Assembly: GCF_004347735.1 (NCBI RefSeq)
Contig: NZ_SLTI01000058.1
Span: 79,360 to 143,359 of the forward strand
Length of the DNA: 64,000 nt
Direction: 5' to 3'
DNA from: Sulfuricurvum sp. IAE1
GTDB taxonomy: Bacteria > Campylobacterota > Campylobacteria > Campylobacterales > Sulfurimonadaceae
A program made the translations under genes and the position numbers. This document shows, one piece after another, positions 1-8,646 of the stretch (the first letter of the stretch is position 1; every line of letters begins with the position of its first letter). The notes below the pieces were generated by a model. It was not told the origin of the DNA. It did not search any database and saw only the letters and a program-made list of their open reading frames with translations.

Positions 1-292
1 CCGTTCGGGCGATAAGGTTTATCGCTACGGCGGCGAAGAGTTTGCCGTTATCCTCAATCGATGCGACCTGGATCATGCATTTCCCATCGCCGATAAGATC
101 CGTTCCAAAATCGAGCACAGCCATCTGATCTATGCGGGGAAAACGATTCACGTCACCGTAAGTATCGGGGTGACCCTCCACCGCCACGGCGATACCCACG
201 ATACGCTGATCGAACGTGCAGACGATGCGCTTTACCGCGCCAAAAAAGCCCGTAAAAACTGTACCGTCGTTTTCGACACGCCCCATTCCTGA
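1..292 (+). CDS. Diguanylate cyclase, C-terminal part of GGDEF domain (5'-truncated by window)
   Basis: The frame is open from base 2 to a TGA ending at 292. It encodes the second half of a GGDEF domain: the active-site loop YGGEEF at residues 9-14 of the fragment, the SIGVT strand near residue 55, and the usual C-terminal helix ending in ADDALYRAKKARKN. GGEEF is a catalytically competent signature, so the whole protein probably makes c-di-GMP from two GTP. The sensory N-terminus is outside the window, so the input signal cannot be judged. Only ten residues or so follow the domain, so GGDEF is the C-terminal module. Confidence 0.9.
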   Translation, partial: RSGDKVYRYGGEEFAVILNRCDLDHAFPIADKIRSKIEHSHLIYAGKTIHVTVSIGVTLHRHGDTHDTLIERADDALYRAKKARKNCTVVFDTPHS

Positions 293-432
293 ACACCGGG
301 TGTTACCCTATGTCTCTTTAACCCTGCACAGGGTTTCGGTTCGTTACATCCGTGATGATTATTCTCATTCCGAAGACAAAAATTTAATCCTATCCATGCT
401 ACAATTTCAAAATTTTTTATAAGGGCCTTCCC

Positions 433-1599
433 ATGTTAACCGATCGCGTCAACACACTCTCCGAATCGATTACCATCGCAATCTCAACCTTAGCGCAGGA
501 ACTCAAAGCTCAGGGGAAAAATATCCTCAGCTTCTCCGCCGGCGAACCCGATTTCGATACCCCGCAGGTGATCAAAGACGCCGCGATCAAAGCGATCAAC
601 GACGGCTTTACGAAATACACCGCGGTAGACGGGATCCCCGAGCTCAAAGCCGCCGTTGCCCTGAAACTCAAACGCGACAACGGACTGGAGTACAAACCCA
701 ACCAGATCATCGTCAACAACGGGGCCAAACACTCCCTCTACAACCTTTTCGCGTGTACGATCCAGTCAGGCGACGAAGTGATCATCCCCGCTCCCTACTG
801 GGTAACCTACCCCGAGCTGGTGATGTATTGCGGCGGAACGGTAGTCGAGATCATGACCGACGATGCGAGCGGATTCAAAATCACTCCCGAGCAGCTCAAA
901 GCGGCACTCACGCCGAAGACAAAAATGCTCATCCTCACTTCCCCCTCCAATCCGACGGGTGCGGTGTATACCCGCGACGAACTCGTAGCGCTGGGCAAAG
1001 TGCTCGAGGGGACCGACGTCATCGTCGCAAGCGACGAGATGTACGAAAAACTGATTTACGACGGCGAGTTTACTTCGGCGGCAGCGGTCAGCGACGACAT
1101 GTTCAAACGTACGGTCACCATCAACGGTCTCTCCAAATCAGTAGCAATGACGGGTTGGCGCTTCGGGTACATGGCCGCAGCCAATACCGAAATCATCCAG
1201 GCGACGAAAAAACTCCAGAGCCAGAGTACTTCGAACATCAACTCGATCACTCAGAAAGCCGCCATCGTCGGACTCAACGGTGAAGCGGACGCCGACATCG
1301 AAGCGATGCGCGTCCAGTTCAAAGCGCGCCGCGACGAAGCGGTCAAGCTCTTCAACGAAATCGACGGCCTGAGCGTCCTCTCCCCTGCGGGAGCGTTTTA
1401 CCTGTTCGTCAATATCAAAGAGGTGAGCAACGATTCGATGGAATTTTGTAAAGGGCTTCTGGAAGATCAGGGAGTCGCCGTCGTTCCGGGCGTCGGGTTC
1501 GGTTCGGAAGGATATTTCCGCTTCAGCTTTGCAACGGATATCGAAAGCATCCGCGAAGGAATCAAACGGATCGCGGCATACGTAGAATCCGTAAGATAA
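433..1599 (+). CDS. aspB: Pyridoxal-phosphate aminotransferase, aspartate aminotransferase type
   Basis: 388 residues, the normal length for a class I aminotransferase. It should transfer the amino group between aspartate (or a similar amino acid) and 2-oxoglutarate in the cytoplasm. Visible family motifs are the SPSNPTG block near residue 175, the PLP-binding lysine K235 in the context LSKSVAMTGWRFGY, and the substrate-carboxylate arginine in FRFSFA near the C-terminus. The ATG at 433 follows an AAGGG Shine-Dalgarno. The gene stands alone on the plus strand and converges on a small minus-strand gene. Exact substrate preference cannot be read from sequence. Confidence 0.93.
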   Translation: MLTDRVNTLSESITIAISTLAQELKAQGKNILSFSAGEPDFDTPQVIKDAAIKAINDGFTKYTAVDGIPELKAAVALKLKRDNGLEYKPNQIIVNNGAKHSLYNLFACTIQSGDEVIIPAPYWVTYPELVMYCGGTVVEIMTDDASGFKITPEQLKAALTPKTKMLILTSPSNPTGAVYTRDELVALGKVLEGTDVIVASDEMYEKLIYDGEFTSAAAVSDDMFKRTVTINGLSKSVAMTGWRFGYMAAANTEIIQATKKLQSQSTSNINSITQKAAIVGLNGEADADIEAMRVQFKARRDEAVKLFNEIDGLSVLSPAGAFYLFVNIKEVSNDSMEFCKGLLEDQGVAVVPGVGFGSEGYFRFSFATDIESIREGIKRIAAYVESVR

Positions 1600-1603
1600 A
1601 AAA

Positions 1604-1873
1604 TCAATTACCCTTCCCCGAAACGGGAGGGGAAGAGTTAATCAAGTTTTTGCACCATTGTCGTTCACATGGTATACCGTTAGGTTTCTGCCCATCTCCT
1701 CCCCCATCCATTTTAACATTCGGACAGTTTCTTAGAAAGAAAACAGCTTCCTCACATGATTTCATCTGAGAACAATATTGGCGGCCGTCACATTGAAAAC
1801 CTGACTGCTTATCAGCTGCCGCCGAAACGTACCAGCCCACCAATAAAACTACGAAAAACGTTCGTACTACCAA
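1604..1873 (-). CDS. Small secreted Excalibur-domain protein
   Basis: 89 residues with a hydrophobic N-terminal segment of about 18 residues (signal peptide) followed by a cysteine-rich region, C-x5-C-x5-C-x9-C, then the MDGGGDGQKPNGIPCERQWC motif. This is the pattern of the Excalibur putative calcium-binding domain, where the D-x-D-x-D-G acidic loop would hold the ion. Here a short QKPN insertion interrupts the usual DGDGIPCE spacing. The start appears to be TTG at 1873; no ATG gives an intact signal sequence. The last ten residues (after QWC) overlap a GC-rich hairpin that looks like a terminator, so the native tail may be read-through into it. Function is unknown. Confidence 0.65.
   Translation of the reverse strand: MVVRTFFVVLLVGWYVSAAADKQSGFQCDGRQYCSQMKSCEEAVFFLRNCPNVKMDGGGDGQKPNGIPCERQWCKNLINSSPPVSGKGN
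1613..1635. terminator. Stem-loop between convergent genes
   Basis: Seven-base perfect arms CTTCCCC / GGGGAAG separated by nine bases sit just past the aspB stop and inside the last codons of the convergent small gene. The position suits a shared terminator, although there is no long T tract directly after either arm. Confidence 0.45.
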
Positions 1874-1879
1874 AAGAAA

Positions 1880-2101
1880 TTACTTAATACTTTTCAACGC
1901 TTCAACTACCGCGTCGATGTTCCCCATAGGGATGTGGACTTTCCATTCGGGGTTTTTGGCATCTCCGGAGAGCGATACTCCGATACTCGCGACGCTGTCG
2001 CTCCCCTCACCGTAAGGCTCATCGATTTTACTGATACTGATGACCCCTTTTTTCGTACCGTCGAGAGGAATTTCACTGATAATCGTTGCACCTGAGCTCA
2101 T
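1880..2101 (-). CDS. Small conserved-looking hypothetical protein
   Basis: 73 residues, acidic, with no signal peptide or membrane segment. It has a beta-rich look (ATIISEIPL, KGVISISKI, SVASIGVSL, WKVHIPM) ending in an amphipathic helix NIDAVVEALKSIK. The ATG at 2101 has a good AGGAG at six bases, so it is a real gene. It sits two codons upstream of the Excalibur-protein gene on the same strand and is probably cotranscribed with it. I do not recognise a family; a weak resemblance to PC4-like single-strand-binding folds is not strong enough to name it. Confidence 0.7.
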   Translation of the reverse strand: MSSGATIISEIPLDGTKKGVISISKIDEPYGEGSDSVASIGVSLSGDAKNPEWKVHIPMGNIDAVVEALKSIK

Positions 2102-2167
2102 ACAATCTCCTAATCGATAATGATATGAGGAAGAGTTTAGCCGATTTTGGCTAAAGCAACCTTAAAT

Positions 2168-2710
2168 TCAATCGGTTCCTTCGCCTTTGAAGCCGTTGCC
2201 GTAGATATAGGCGTACATTTTGCGGTAGTAGCGGGCGTTGCGCGCCGGATCGGTGGGCGCATGATGGTAACGCCCCAGCGTTTCCCACGAATAGCCGAAG
2301 CTTTTGACCAGTCGCGTCAGGATGCCGTTGGCCTTTTCGCGGGCAGTCGGTTCGTCGAAATATTCATGAACGAAAGGATTGGGGTGGTATTTGTAGTTGA
2401 TCTGGTAGGGTCCGAGGTCGAGGTTCGTGATTCCGCCGTCGATCAGCGCCTGAGCCTGCATTGCACACTCCTGCGTCGAACCGCAGCGGATCAGGTGGCC
2501 GTTGACGGCGAATCCTGCCGCTGCCGCACGCTGGGCGTCCTCAATCGCATTGATTCGGATAACGTGGGGATTACACGCACCGTTTTCCTGGAGGCATTCG
2601 CAATGTTTGATCGCATCGAGGACGATGTCGGGCATCCGGAACTCACCCGGTGCGTCCGCGGCGTTGAGCAGTGCCACACTCATCACAATTCCCGCCATCC
2701 ATCTCTTCAT
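2168..2710 (-). CDS. Periplasmic SLT-type lytic transglycosylase-like protein
   Basis: 180 residues with a signal peptide (MKRW then a hydrophobic stretch ending near ALLNAADA). The central LDLGPYQINYKYHPN segment matches the G-L/P-x-Q-I-N core of the SLT/lysozyme-like fold, and the later RYHHAPTDPARNARYYRKMYAYI resembles the AYN-GG-R...Y-V helix of these enzymes. It would cleave peptidoglycan glycan strands in the periplasm. The catalytic glutamate is not obvious; E53 in INAIEDAQ is a candidate. It lies 17 bases after lpxD on the same strand, suggesting joint transcription with the ilv-lpxD run. Confidence 0.7.
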   Translation of the reverse strand: MKRWMAGIVMSVALLNAADAPGEFRMPDIVLDAIKHCECLQENGACNPHVIRINAIEDAQRAAAAGFAVNGHLIRCGSTQECAMQAQALIDGGITNLDLGPYQINYKYHPNPFVHEYFDEPTAREKANGILTRLVKSFGYSWETLGRYHHAPTDPARNARYYRKMYAYIYGNGFKGEGTD

Positions 2711-2727
2711 CCGCGAATCCTCCGACT

Positions 2728-3675
2728 TTAAGATTCGATCATTTTAGCCAATTTTGCCTGCAATTTCAGCCACAATTTATGCTCCATGAGCGGAAAGCCG
2801 CTGTAAACGCCACCTTTTGCAACATTTTTTGTTACTCCGGCACGGGCGGCCAGGGTGGTGAAGGGGGCGATACTCAGATGTCCGGCGGTCGCGCTCTGGC
2901 CGCCCATTACAACATTGCGCCCCAGCGTCGTCGATCCCGCAAGCCCCACCTGCGAGACGAGAATCGAATATTCCCCGATCACGCAGTTGTGGCCGATCTG
3001 GACCAGATTGTCGATTTTCGAACCTTTTTTGATGAGGGTCGAGCCGAATACCGCGCAATCTATCGTGCAGTTTGCTCCGATCTCGACATCATCCTCGATC
3101 ACTACGTTGCCGTTTTGATACAGTTTGACGTGCTCACCCGTTTTGGTATGGGCGTATCCGAAACCGTCGCTTCCTACCACGGTTCCGGCATGAATGATTA
3201 CGCCGTTGCCGATGATGCAGTCGCGATATACGCAGACATTGGGATACAACGTGACGTCATCCCCGATAACCGCTTCGGCCCCGACGTAAACTCCGCTCAT
3301 GATCGTGCAGTTTTTCCCGATACGGGCGCCGTTTTCAATGTGTGCGGTGGGATAAAGCGTCGTCCCTTCGCCGATGAGAGGCGCTTCGTCGCTGCTTTGG
3401 ATCGGCTTGGCGAAATATTTTGAAAGCTTCGCCACCGCCATGTAGGGTTCGTCGCTTGGAAGCGCAATCACCCCTTCGGGCAACAGCGATGCTTTGGAAG
3501 CGGGAAGGATGACCGCAGAGGCTTTCGTATCGGCCAGCTCTTTTTCGTATTTCCCGTCGGAGAGAAACGATATTTCTCCCTTTCGGGCATTTTGGAGAGT
3601 ATTCATCGACGTAATTTCGATGCCGCCGTCTTCGGTGCCGCATCCGATGATCGATGCGATTTCGCTCAATGTCAT
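2728..3675 (-). CDS. lpxD: UDP-3-O-acylglucosamine N-acyltransferase (lipid A synthesis)
   Basis: 315 residues, close to the family norm. An N-terminal uridine-binding domain (residues 1-100) is followed by a left-handed beta-helix of hexapeptide repeats (for example [24 protein letters not shown]), then the catalytic histidine region [10 protein letters not shown] and a C-terminal helix. The enzyme adds the N-linked 3-hydroxyacyl chain from acyl-ACP in the third step of lipid A synthesis, so the cell has an outer membrane. The ATG lies one base after the ilvN stop, so the genes are translationally close. Finding lpxD behind ilvBN rather than with fabZ/lpxA is a lineage-specific arrangement. 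Confidence 0.95.
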   Translation of the reverse strand: MTLSEIASIIGCGTEDGGIEITSMNTLQNARKGEISFLSDGKYEKELADTKASAVILPASKASLLPEGVIALPSDEPYMAVAKLSKYFAKPIQSSDEAPLIGEGTTLYPTAHIENGARIGKNCTIMSGVYVGAEAVIGDDVTLYPNVCVYRDCIIGNGVIIHAGTVVGSDGFGYAHTKTGEHVKLYQNGNVVIEDDVEIGANCTIDCAVFGSTLIKKGSKIDNLVQIGHNCVIGEYSILVSQVGLAGSTTLGRNVVMGGQSATAGHLSIAPFTTLAARAGVTKNVAKGGVYSGFPLMEHKLWLKLQAKLAKMIES

Positions 3676-3676
3676 C

Positions 3677-4147
3677 TTATCTCTCCAGCGCGACGGAGCC
3701 GCTGCGGACGATTTCTTTTGGATGGAAGCGTTTGATCGCTTCGAGGAAATGGCCGACGCGGGACGGCTCGTCCGCCACCATTGCGATCAGCGTGTCGCTG
3801 CCGACGTTGACGATGCGGCCGTTGTAGGCGTGGGCCAGTGCTTCGATGTCGCTGAGCGATTCGTTCAGGGGGATCTTGACCATCGCCATCTCTTTTTCGA
3901 CCAGGTCGGCATGTTCGTAGACCTTCAGAACCGGAATCAGCTTATGCAGCTGCTTGGTGATCTGTTCGATCACCCGTACCGAGCCGGCGGTGACGATCGT
4001 GATCCGCGAATACTTCGAATCGGGGATCGGCGCGACGGTGAGCGACTCGATGTTGTAGCCGCGGCCTGAAAACAACCCGACGATCCGGGAGAGGACGCTC
4101 GCCTCGTTCAGTACGATAACGGAAATGACTCTGCGTGCGTTTTCCAT
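3677..4147 (-). CDS. ilvN: Acetolactate synthase small (regulatory) subunit
   Basis: 156 residues. The N-terminal ACT domain is plain ([30 protein letters not shown], then the YSRITIVT strand) and is followed by the conserved C-terminal ALS_ss_C region. It binds valine and modulates the catalytic subunit encoded just upstream (names ilvH and ilvN are used interchangeably). The ATG overlaps the TAA of ilvB by one base, so the two subunits are probably translationally coupled and made in step. Confidence 0.95.
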   Translation of the reverse strand: MENARRVISVIVLNEASVLSRIVGLFSGRGYNIESLTVAPIPDSKYSRITIVTAGSVRVIEQITKQLHKLIPVLKVYEHADLVEKEMAMVKIPLNESLSDIEALAHAYNGRIVNVGSDTLIAMVADEPSRVGHFLEAIKRFHPKEIVRSGSVALER

Positions 4148-5841
4148 TATTTCTCCTTGTATTCGAGCATCATGTTAAAGAGCGATCCGCCGGCGGGAAC
4201 CATCGGCAGGACGTTTTCGAAACGGTTGACGACGACGTCGATGATCGCGACGACGTTTTTCTCCACCGCGTCTTTAAGGGCGGCGTCAAATTCCTCTTTG
4301 GTGTTGACGCGGTACCCTACCCCGCCGAACGCTTCGGCGAGTTTGACGAAATCGGGCTGCATCGACAGATCGGTCTGTGAATGGCGTTTGTCGTAGAACA
4401 GTGTCTGCCACTGCCGCACCATCCCCAGGAAGTTGTTGTTGAGGATGACGTTGATGACGGGAAGTTTGTATTCGACCGCCGTCATCAGCTCCTGAATGTT
4501 CATCAGGATCGAACCGTCCCCGGTAACGTTGATGCTGACCCGCTCTGGATCGGCCCGTTTGACCCCCAGTGCGGCGGGGAAACCGAATCCCATCGTCCCC
4601 AGACCGCCCGAACTGATCCACTGGCGCGGGCGGGAGAAGGGATAAAACTGCGCCGTCCACATCTGGTGCTGTCCGACGTCGGTGGAAATGTTGGCGTTTT
4701 CCCCCAGCAGCTGACCGATCCGCTCGATAACCCACTGCGGCTTGAGTCGATCCCCCTCTTCCTTGTACGAAAGAGGGTGGAGCTTGTTGAAGTTGGCGAT
4801 CGTGTTGTGCCACGGGGCGTAACGGGCCGGATCAACCTGCTCTTTGGCCAGCGGCATCATCTGTTCGAGGACGTTTTTTACGTCGCCGACGATCGGATAA
4901 TGGGCATGGACGAGTTTCGAAACCGATGCCGGATCGATGTCGACGTGGATGATCTGGGCGTTTTTGGCGAATTCGGAGAGTTTTCCCGTGACACGGTCGT
5001 CGAAACGCGCACCCAGCCCGATAACAAGATCGGTCTCGCTCATCGCCATGTTCGCCGCGTATGAACCGTGCATCCCGAGCATCGAGATCAGAAGCGGATC
5101 ATCAAAACGGAGCGTTCCGCGCGCCATAAAGGTTTCGACCGCCGGGATCTGCGTCATCTGCGCGAACTCGCGGACCAGGTCGGCCGCACCGGAGCTGACA
5201 ACTCCGCCGCCGAGGTAAAGGAGCGGACGTTTGGCCGCGGCGATCGCCTCGATCGCTTTTTTGATCTGGCGGGCGTTCCCTTTGGTGGTCGGTTTGTAGG
5301 TTTCGAGCTCGACCTCTTTGGAATAATCGAAATGGGCGATCTGCGCCGTCACGTCTTTGGGGATGTCGACGTGAACCGGGCCCGGACGTCCCGTGCGGGC
5401 GATGTAAAACGCTTCTTTAAGGACACGCGGCAAATCGGCCGCGTCGGTAACGAGGTAGTTGTGTTTCGTACACGGACGGCTGATCCCGACCGCGTCGATC
5501 TCCTGGAACGCGTCGGTTCCGATCAGCGACATGGGAACCTGGCCGCTGATGACGACGAGGGGAATGGAATCCATGTAGGCGTCAGCCAGCCCCGTCACGC
5601 CGTTGGTGAATCCGGGGCCTGAAGTGATCATGGCAACCCCGACTTTGCCCGTGGCTTTGGCGTACCCTTCGGCCGCGTGGACCGCCGCTTGTTCGTGGCG
5701 GGTCAGAATGTGCTGAAAAGAGCGCTGTTTGTAGATCTCATCATAGACGTTCATGATCGCTCCGCCGGGGTATCCGAACACCACGTCGACGCCCTCGGCG
5801 ATAAGTGCTTCGATAACCATCTGCGCACCGCTGATTTGCAT
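4147..5841 (-). CDS. ilvB: Acetolactate synthase large (catalytic) subunit
   Basis: 564 residues, full length. It condenses two pyruvates to acetolactate (or pyruvate and 2-oxobutyrate) in branched-chain amino acid synthesis, using thiamine diphosphate, Mg2+ and FAD. Seen are the TPP-activating glutamate E50 in TRHEQAAVHAAEGYA, the central FAD/Rossmann domain around GLGARFDDRVTG, and the C-terminal TPP/Mg2+ motif GDGSILMNIQE...ILNNN. The start at 5841 has a GGAG seven bases upstream. It heads the run ilvB-ilvN-lpxD-SLT. A 175-bp leader with a candidate -10 and a stem-loop lies upstream. Confidence 0.96.
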   Translation of the reverse strand: MQISGAQMVIEALIAEGVDVVFGYPGGAIMNVYDEIYKQRSFQHILTRHEQAAVHAAEGYAKATGKVGVAMITSGPGFTNGVTGLADAYMDSIPLVVISGQVPMSLIGTDAFQEIDAVGISRPCTKHNYLVTDAADLPRVLKEAFYIARTGRPGPVHVDIPKDVTAQIAHFDYSKEVELETYKPTTKGNARQIKKAIEAIAAAKRPLLYLGGGVVSSGAADLVREFAQMTQIPAVETFMARGTLRFDDPLLISMLGMHGSYAANMAMSETDLVIGLGARFDDRVTGKLSEFAKNAQIIHVDIDPASVSKLVHAHYPIVGDVKNVLEQMMPLAKEQVDPARYAPWHNTIANFNKLHPLSYKEEGDRLKPQWVIERIGQLLGENANISTDVGQHQMWTAQFYPFSRPRQWISSGGLGTMGFGFPAALGVKRADPERVSINVTGDGSILMNIQELMTAVEYKLPVINVILNNNFLGMVRQWQTLFYDKRHSQTDLSMQPDFVKLAEAFGGVGYRVNTKEEFDAALKDAVEKNVVAIIDVVVNRFENVLPMVPAGGSLFNMMLEYKEK

Positions 5842-5894
5842 GTCGTCTCCTTTTTACTGTTTAGTTTAAATACGCTGACCGCTATGGCATTAAA

Positions 5895-5963
5895 GCCTGC
5901 CGCATGAATGAGGCGGGCAATAATCGTGCCGGGAATATAACGGAAAAAAATTGGGCCATTATA
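5895..5963 (-). promoter_or_regulatory. Candidate ilvB promoter and leader stem-loop
   Basis: On the minus strand a perfect TATAAT (5958-5963) precedes a leader of about 110 bases. The leader contains a seven-pair GC-rich stem (arms 5895-5901 and 5912-5918, one G-U pair). No convincing -35 hexamer stands at 17 bases. The stem is followed only by TTTAAT, so a terminator/attenuator role is possible but not shown. Confidence 0.35.
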
Positions 5964-6017
5964 AAAGAAAGAAGCTATAAATTACGTTAAGGCTGGGAAA
6001 AGGAAGGTTTCAAGCCC

Positions 6018-7283
6018 CTAGAGGAGCTCGAGTTTATACAAAAAATGGCGCTCTTTGTAGGATGGAATGTCGAGTTCCTGGCGGTATTTGGCGATGACGC
6101 GACGGACCATTTTGACGCGGAAACGCTCTTCGATCATCTCATGGAGCGTTTTGTCGCTGTAGGGGTCGTCTTTGTTTTCGCTCTGCACCAGGCGCTGCAG
6201 AAAATGCTTGATTTCGGAGGTCGAAACCTCTCCGATGGAGTTGGAAAAGAAATCCTTGAACGCATAAAGCCCCCGCTCGGTCTGGATGTATTTGTCGGCG
6301 ATGGCACGGGAGATCGTCGATTCGTTGAATCCCAGTTCGTCGGCGACATCCTGAAGGCGCAGCGGCTTGAGCTCACCCCCCATGAAAAAAGCGTACTGTT
6401 TTTCGATCAGGACCAGTGCGACGTTGTAAAGCGTCGCTTTGCGCAGGTCGAGGAGTTTGACGAGTTCGCGTGCCTCTTTGAATTTCTGTTTGGCGAAATG
6501 GTCGTATTTGTCGATCTGGTTGACCTGCAAATCGGGGTAAAAGGCATGGTTTATCCGGATGTTGAGCTCGGAGCCAGAAAACTCGACGAACAGATCCGGG
6601 GTGATCTGCGCCTCGGGTTCCATGTATTCCAGCGCCGGAGGGTTTTTCAGGTGTTGCAGAACATGCTTGGCATCCGATAGGCGGGGATGCTTGATAAACT
6701 TTTCCATTTTGTCGAACTGCAAAATCATCGCACTGAGCAAAATGCTCAGTTCATCGTCAAGATCGTAATCGGCCAGCTGGAACAAAAAGGACTCTTTGTA
6801 ATCGCGCGCACCGACACCCGAAGGCTCCAAATGGGCAAAACGCTGACGCACCCGCTCAACCGTCTGGGGATCGGTATCGCACTGGCGGGCAACTTCTTCG
6901 ACGCTCCCCTCGAAATACCCCTCTTCGTTGATGTAGTAGACGATCTGGCGGGCGATCTTCTGCGAAATAGGCGTCGGGAAAAGCGGTGCAACGATCTGTT
7001 CGTCGAGTTTTTCATACAGGGATGACGAAGCGATGCTGAGCCATTCGATCTGATCGGACGAGGCGTTGGAGACGTAGTTCTGGAACGCCCCGTATGCCGA
7101 TGACCCCCCAGAAGAGGCATTGGACTGTTCAAAGCCCGATTTGACCTCTAGACAGGGATTTTCGTTGGTAATGACCTGCAAATGCTTTTCGAGGTCGTTC
7201 AAGGAGCATTGCAGCAACGGCAGCCATGTCTGCATCGACAATCTCGGCAGTTGTTTCTGTTTGAAAGATAGGGTTGTGTGCAT
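6018..7283 (-). CDS. rpoN: RNA polymerase sigma-54 factor
   Basis: 421 residues from the ATG at 7283, chosen because AGGTGAAG lies four bases before it and because the protein then begins MHTTLSFKQKQLPRLSMQTWLPLLQCSLNDLE, the glutamine/leucine-rich activator region I. Upstream in-frame ATGs have no ribosome site. The core-binding domain fills the middle and the C-terminus carries the RpoN box VRRVIAKYRQELDIPS, which reads the -24 element. It directs flagellar and nitrogen-fixation genes; here it ends a nif accessory cluster that itself has -24/-12 promoters, so regulator and targets are neighbours. Confidence 0.95.
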   Translation of the reverse strand: MHTTLSFKQKQLPRLSMQTWLPLLQCSLNDLEKHLQVITNENPCLEVKSGFEQSNASSGGSSAYGAFQNYVSNASSDQIEWLSIASSSLYEKLDEQIVAPLFPTPISQKIARQIVYYINEEGYFEGSVEEVARQCDTDPQTVERVRQRFAHLEPSGVGARDYKESFLFQLADYDLDDELSILLSAMILQFDKMEKFIKHPRLSDAKHVLQHLKNPPALEYMEPEAQITPDLFVEFSGSELNIRINHAFYPDLQVNQIDKYDHFAKQKFKEARELVKLLDLRKATLYNVALVLIEKQYAFFMGGELKPLRLQDVADELGFNESTISRAIADKYIQTERGLYAFKDFFSNSIGEVSTSEIKHFLQRLVQSENKDDPYSDKTLHEMIEERFRVKMVRRVIAKYRQELDIPSYKERHFLYKLELL

Positions 7284-7406
7284 CGTCTTCACCTGATACG
7301 AATCGTTTGATCGCCTTATGGGTTGCATATTTCGTTCTTGTTCATTATAGGGAGAGTTTCGGCGGGAATTCGGGGATAGCTGATTAAAAAACAATCAATT
7401 GTACCG

Positions 7407-7425
7407 GGACGGAGCAACTCCGTCC
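7407..7425 (-). terminator. GC-rich hairpin between ferredoxin and rpoN
   Basis: Perfect eight-base arms GGACGGAG / CTCCGTCC with a CAA loop. On the minus strand it is followed, some 13 bases later, by a run of six T. It may end or attenuate the ferredoxin transcript before rpoN. The gap between stem and T run is longer than in a standard intrinsic terminator. Confidence 0.4.
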
Positions 7426-7449
7426 GCAAGGGCGATACGACGACGCGTA

Positions 7450-7740
7450 TCAGTATTTGAGGCGAACCAATCCGTTCGGTGCGACGACTTTCATCTGGCA
7501 CGCAAGACGCGCTTTGGGGTTGCTTTCGTTCAACGTTTTGAGTACCGCTTTTTCTTTGTCGTTGATTTCGCTCATGTACTCCATCCCCGACTCGACCGAT
7601 ACGACACAGGTACCGCATTCGCCGTCACGGCATCCGAAAGGCAAAGCGCTCCCCGATGCTTCGACGATATCCTGGATCGTTTTGCCCGGGCGGACGTTGA
7701 TCGCCAGAAAGTCATTCATAATTTCTACACGTGTTGTCAT
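7450..7740 (-). CDS. [2Fe-2S] ferredoxin of the nif cluster
   Basis: 96 residues forming a plant-type ferredoxin fold. The cluster ligands are visible as C-x4-C-x2-C (CRDGECGTC, residues 37-45) and a final cysteine in ARLACQMKV near residue 80. It is a soluble one-electron carrier; its place between nifZ and rpoN suggests a role in electron supply or cofactor assembly for nitrogenase. The ATG at 7740 has AAGGAG seven bases upstream. It could equally serve other oxidoreductases. Confidence 0.88.
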   Translation of the reverse strand: MTTRVEIMNDFLAINVRPGKTIQDIVEASGSALPFGCRDGECGTCVVSVESGMEYMSEINDKEKAVLKTLNESNPKARLACQMKVVAPNGLVRLKY

Positions 7741-7768
7741 CCCAACTCCTTTTTATTATGATGATGCA

Positions 7769-7789
7769 CTAAACGAACGGGTCGTTTAG
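7769..7789. repeat. Perfect inverted repeat upstream of the ferredoxin gene
   Basis: CTAAACGA-ACGGG-TCGTTTAG: eight-base perfect arms, five-base loop. It lies in the nifZ-ferredoxin gap, about 30 bases before the ferredoxin start. It could be an RNA-processing or stabilising stem or a protein site. A second, weaker inverted repeat (GTCCGG / CCGGAC) follows near 7809-7830. Confidence 0.6.
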
Positions 7790-7859
7790 GATTAACCCTT
7801 GCGGGCACACTGTCCGGAACCGATTCCCGGACTCTCCTAATCCCAAAAAAAGCGCGATG

Positions 7860-8303
7860 CTACTCCCCCTTTTCCTGAGATTGCGCGGCATTGGCCGCGG
7901 CGCGTTCGGCACGGTGGCGTTTGATCCATGCCAACTCTTCGGCCACTTCGTCGTAACCGTCTTCCTCTTCGGCAGCTTCGAGTTCGGCTTCGCGGCAGCC
8001 GAAGATGACCCCCTCTTCGAAAAAATTCACTTCATAGATTCGGATCGTCTGCAAAAAATCGCCGATTTTGCGGACGTACCCTTCCGCCCCCGCATCGACG
8101 AGAAACTCACCGGGAGCGGCGTAAGGATAGGTTCCGTCGTTACGGATCGCCTTGATGAGGCGGACTCTCTGGCCGATACGGAATACCGGGAGGATTTCGT
8201 CTTTTGCCGACATTTTGTACAAATTGGTACGGCGCGCATCTTCGCTGATCGGCATCTCTTCAGAAGTTGACGCTGTTGTTGCTGGTGCAGGCATGGGCTC
8301 CAT
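7860..8303 (-). CDS. nifZ: NifZ family nitrogenase maturation protein
   Basis: 147 residues. Residues 45-110 form the NifZ domain: VRLIKAIRNDGTYPYAAPGEFLVDAGAEGYVRKIGDFLQ...IYEVNFFEEGVIFGCREAEL, with the RNDGTYP and GCRE-EL signatures of the family. NifZ assists formation of the second P-cluster of the MoFe protein. The C-terminus is an acidic/alanine-rich tail not needed by the domain. The start lies inside nifW: the two frames overlap by 44 bases, so translation is probably coupled. A shorter start at M31 (MSAKDEIL) would remove much of the overlap and cannot be excluded. Confidence 0.9.
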   Translation of the reverse strand: MEPMPAPATTASTSEEMPISEDARRTNLYKMSAKDEILPVFRIGQRVRLIKAIRNDGTYPYAAPGEFLVDAGAEGYVRKIGDFLQTIRIYEVNFFEEGVIFGCREAELEAAEEEDGYDEVAEELAWIKRHRAERAAANAAQSQEKGE

Positions 8304-8634
8304 TGCTCACCTCCGTTATCTCGTTGCAGCTTCCTGCGGTGGAACAGGTGCCGCAGGCGCTTGGTTTGTCGAACATCGACCACACATCCGCCGCCGAAGG
8401 ACTGTAGCCGTTTTCGAAATTTTTGTAGACGCTCAGGAGGGCGAATTTGTAGTATTCGAGCAATTTCGCGTCACTTCCCATATCGTGGCCTTTGGCCTTC
8501 TCCACGAGTTCCCCGAACTTTTTCATGATGTGGAACCGTTTTACCTGAACAAGACGCTCATCGTAGTTAATATCAAAGAATTCAAAGAACTCTTCGGCAT
8601 CGGTTATTTTTTCGAATTCGGCCAGTGTGCCCAT
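8260..8634 (-). CDS. nifW: NifW family nitrogenase stabilising protein
   Basis: 124 residues. The first 90 match NifW: ITDAEEFFEFFDINYDERLVQVKRFHIMKKF then a helix with LLEYYKFALLSVYKNF and the D-V-W-S-M-F end (usually KVFKVF). NifW is thought to protect or assemble the MoFe protein. An extra cysteine-rich tail (CGTCSTAGSC) follows, which is not part of the usual domain and could bind metal. AAGGAGG precedes the ATG at 8634. Confidence 0.87.
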   Translation of the reverse strand: MGTLAEFEKITDAEEFFEFFDINYDERLVQVKRFHIMKKFGELVEKAKGHDMGSDAKLLEYYKFALLSVYKNFENGYSPSAADVWSMFDKPSACGTCSTAGSCNEITEVSNGAHACTSNNSVNF

Positions 8635-8646
8635 CGTTTCCTCCTT

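Noticed and set aside
5882..5959. 25-codon leader peptide before ilvB
   Set aside because: Its ATG overlaps the TATAAT of the candidate promoter, there is no ribosome site, and branched-chain codons are not clustered as in ilv attenuators.
7284..7394. N-terminal extension of RpoN
   Set aside because: The extended starts lack a ribosome site, while the ATG at 7283 has AGGTGAAG and begins with the conserved region I.
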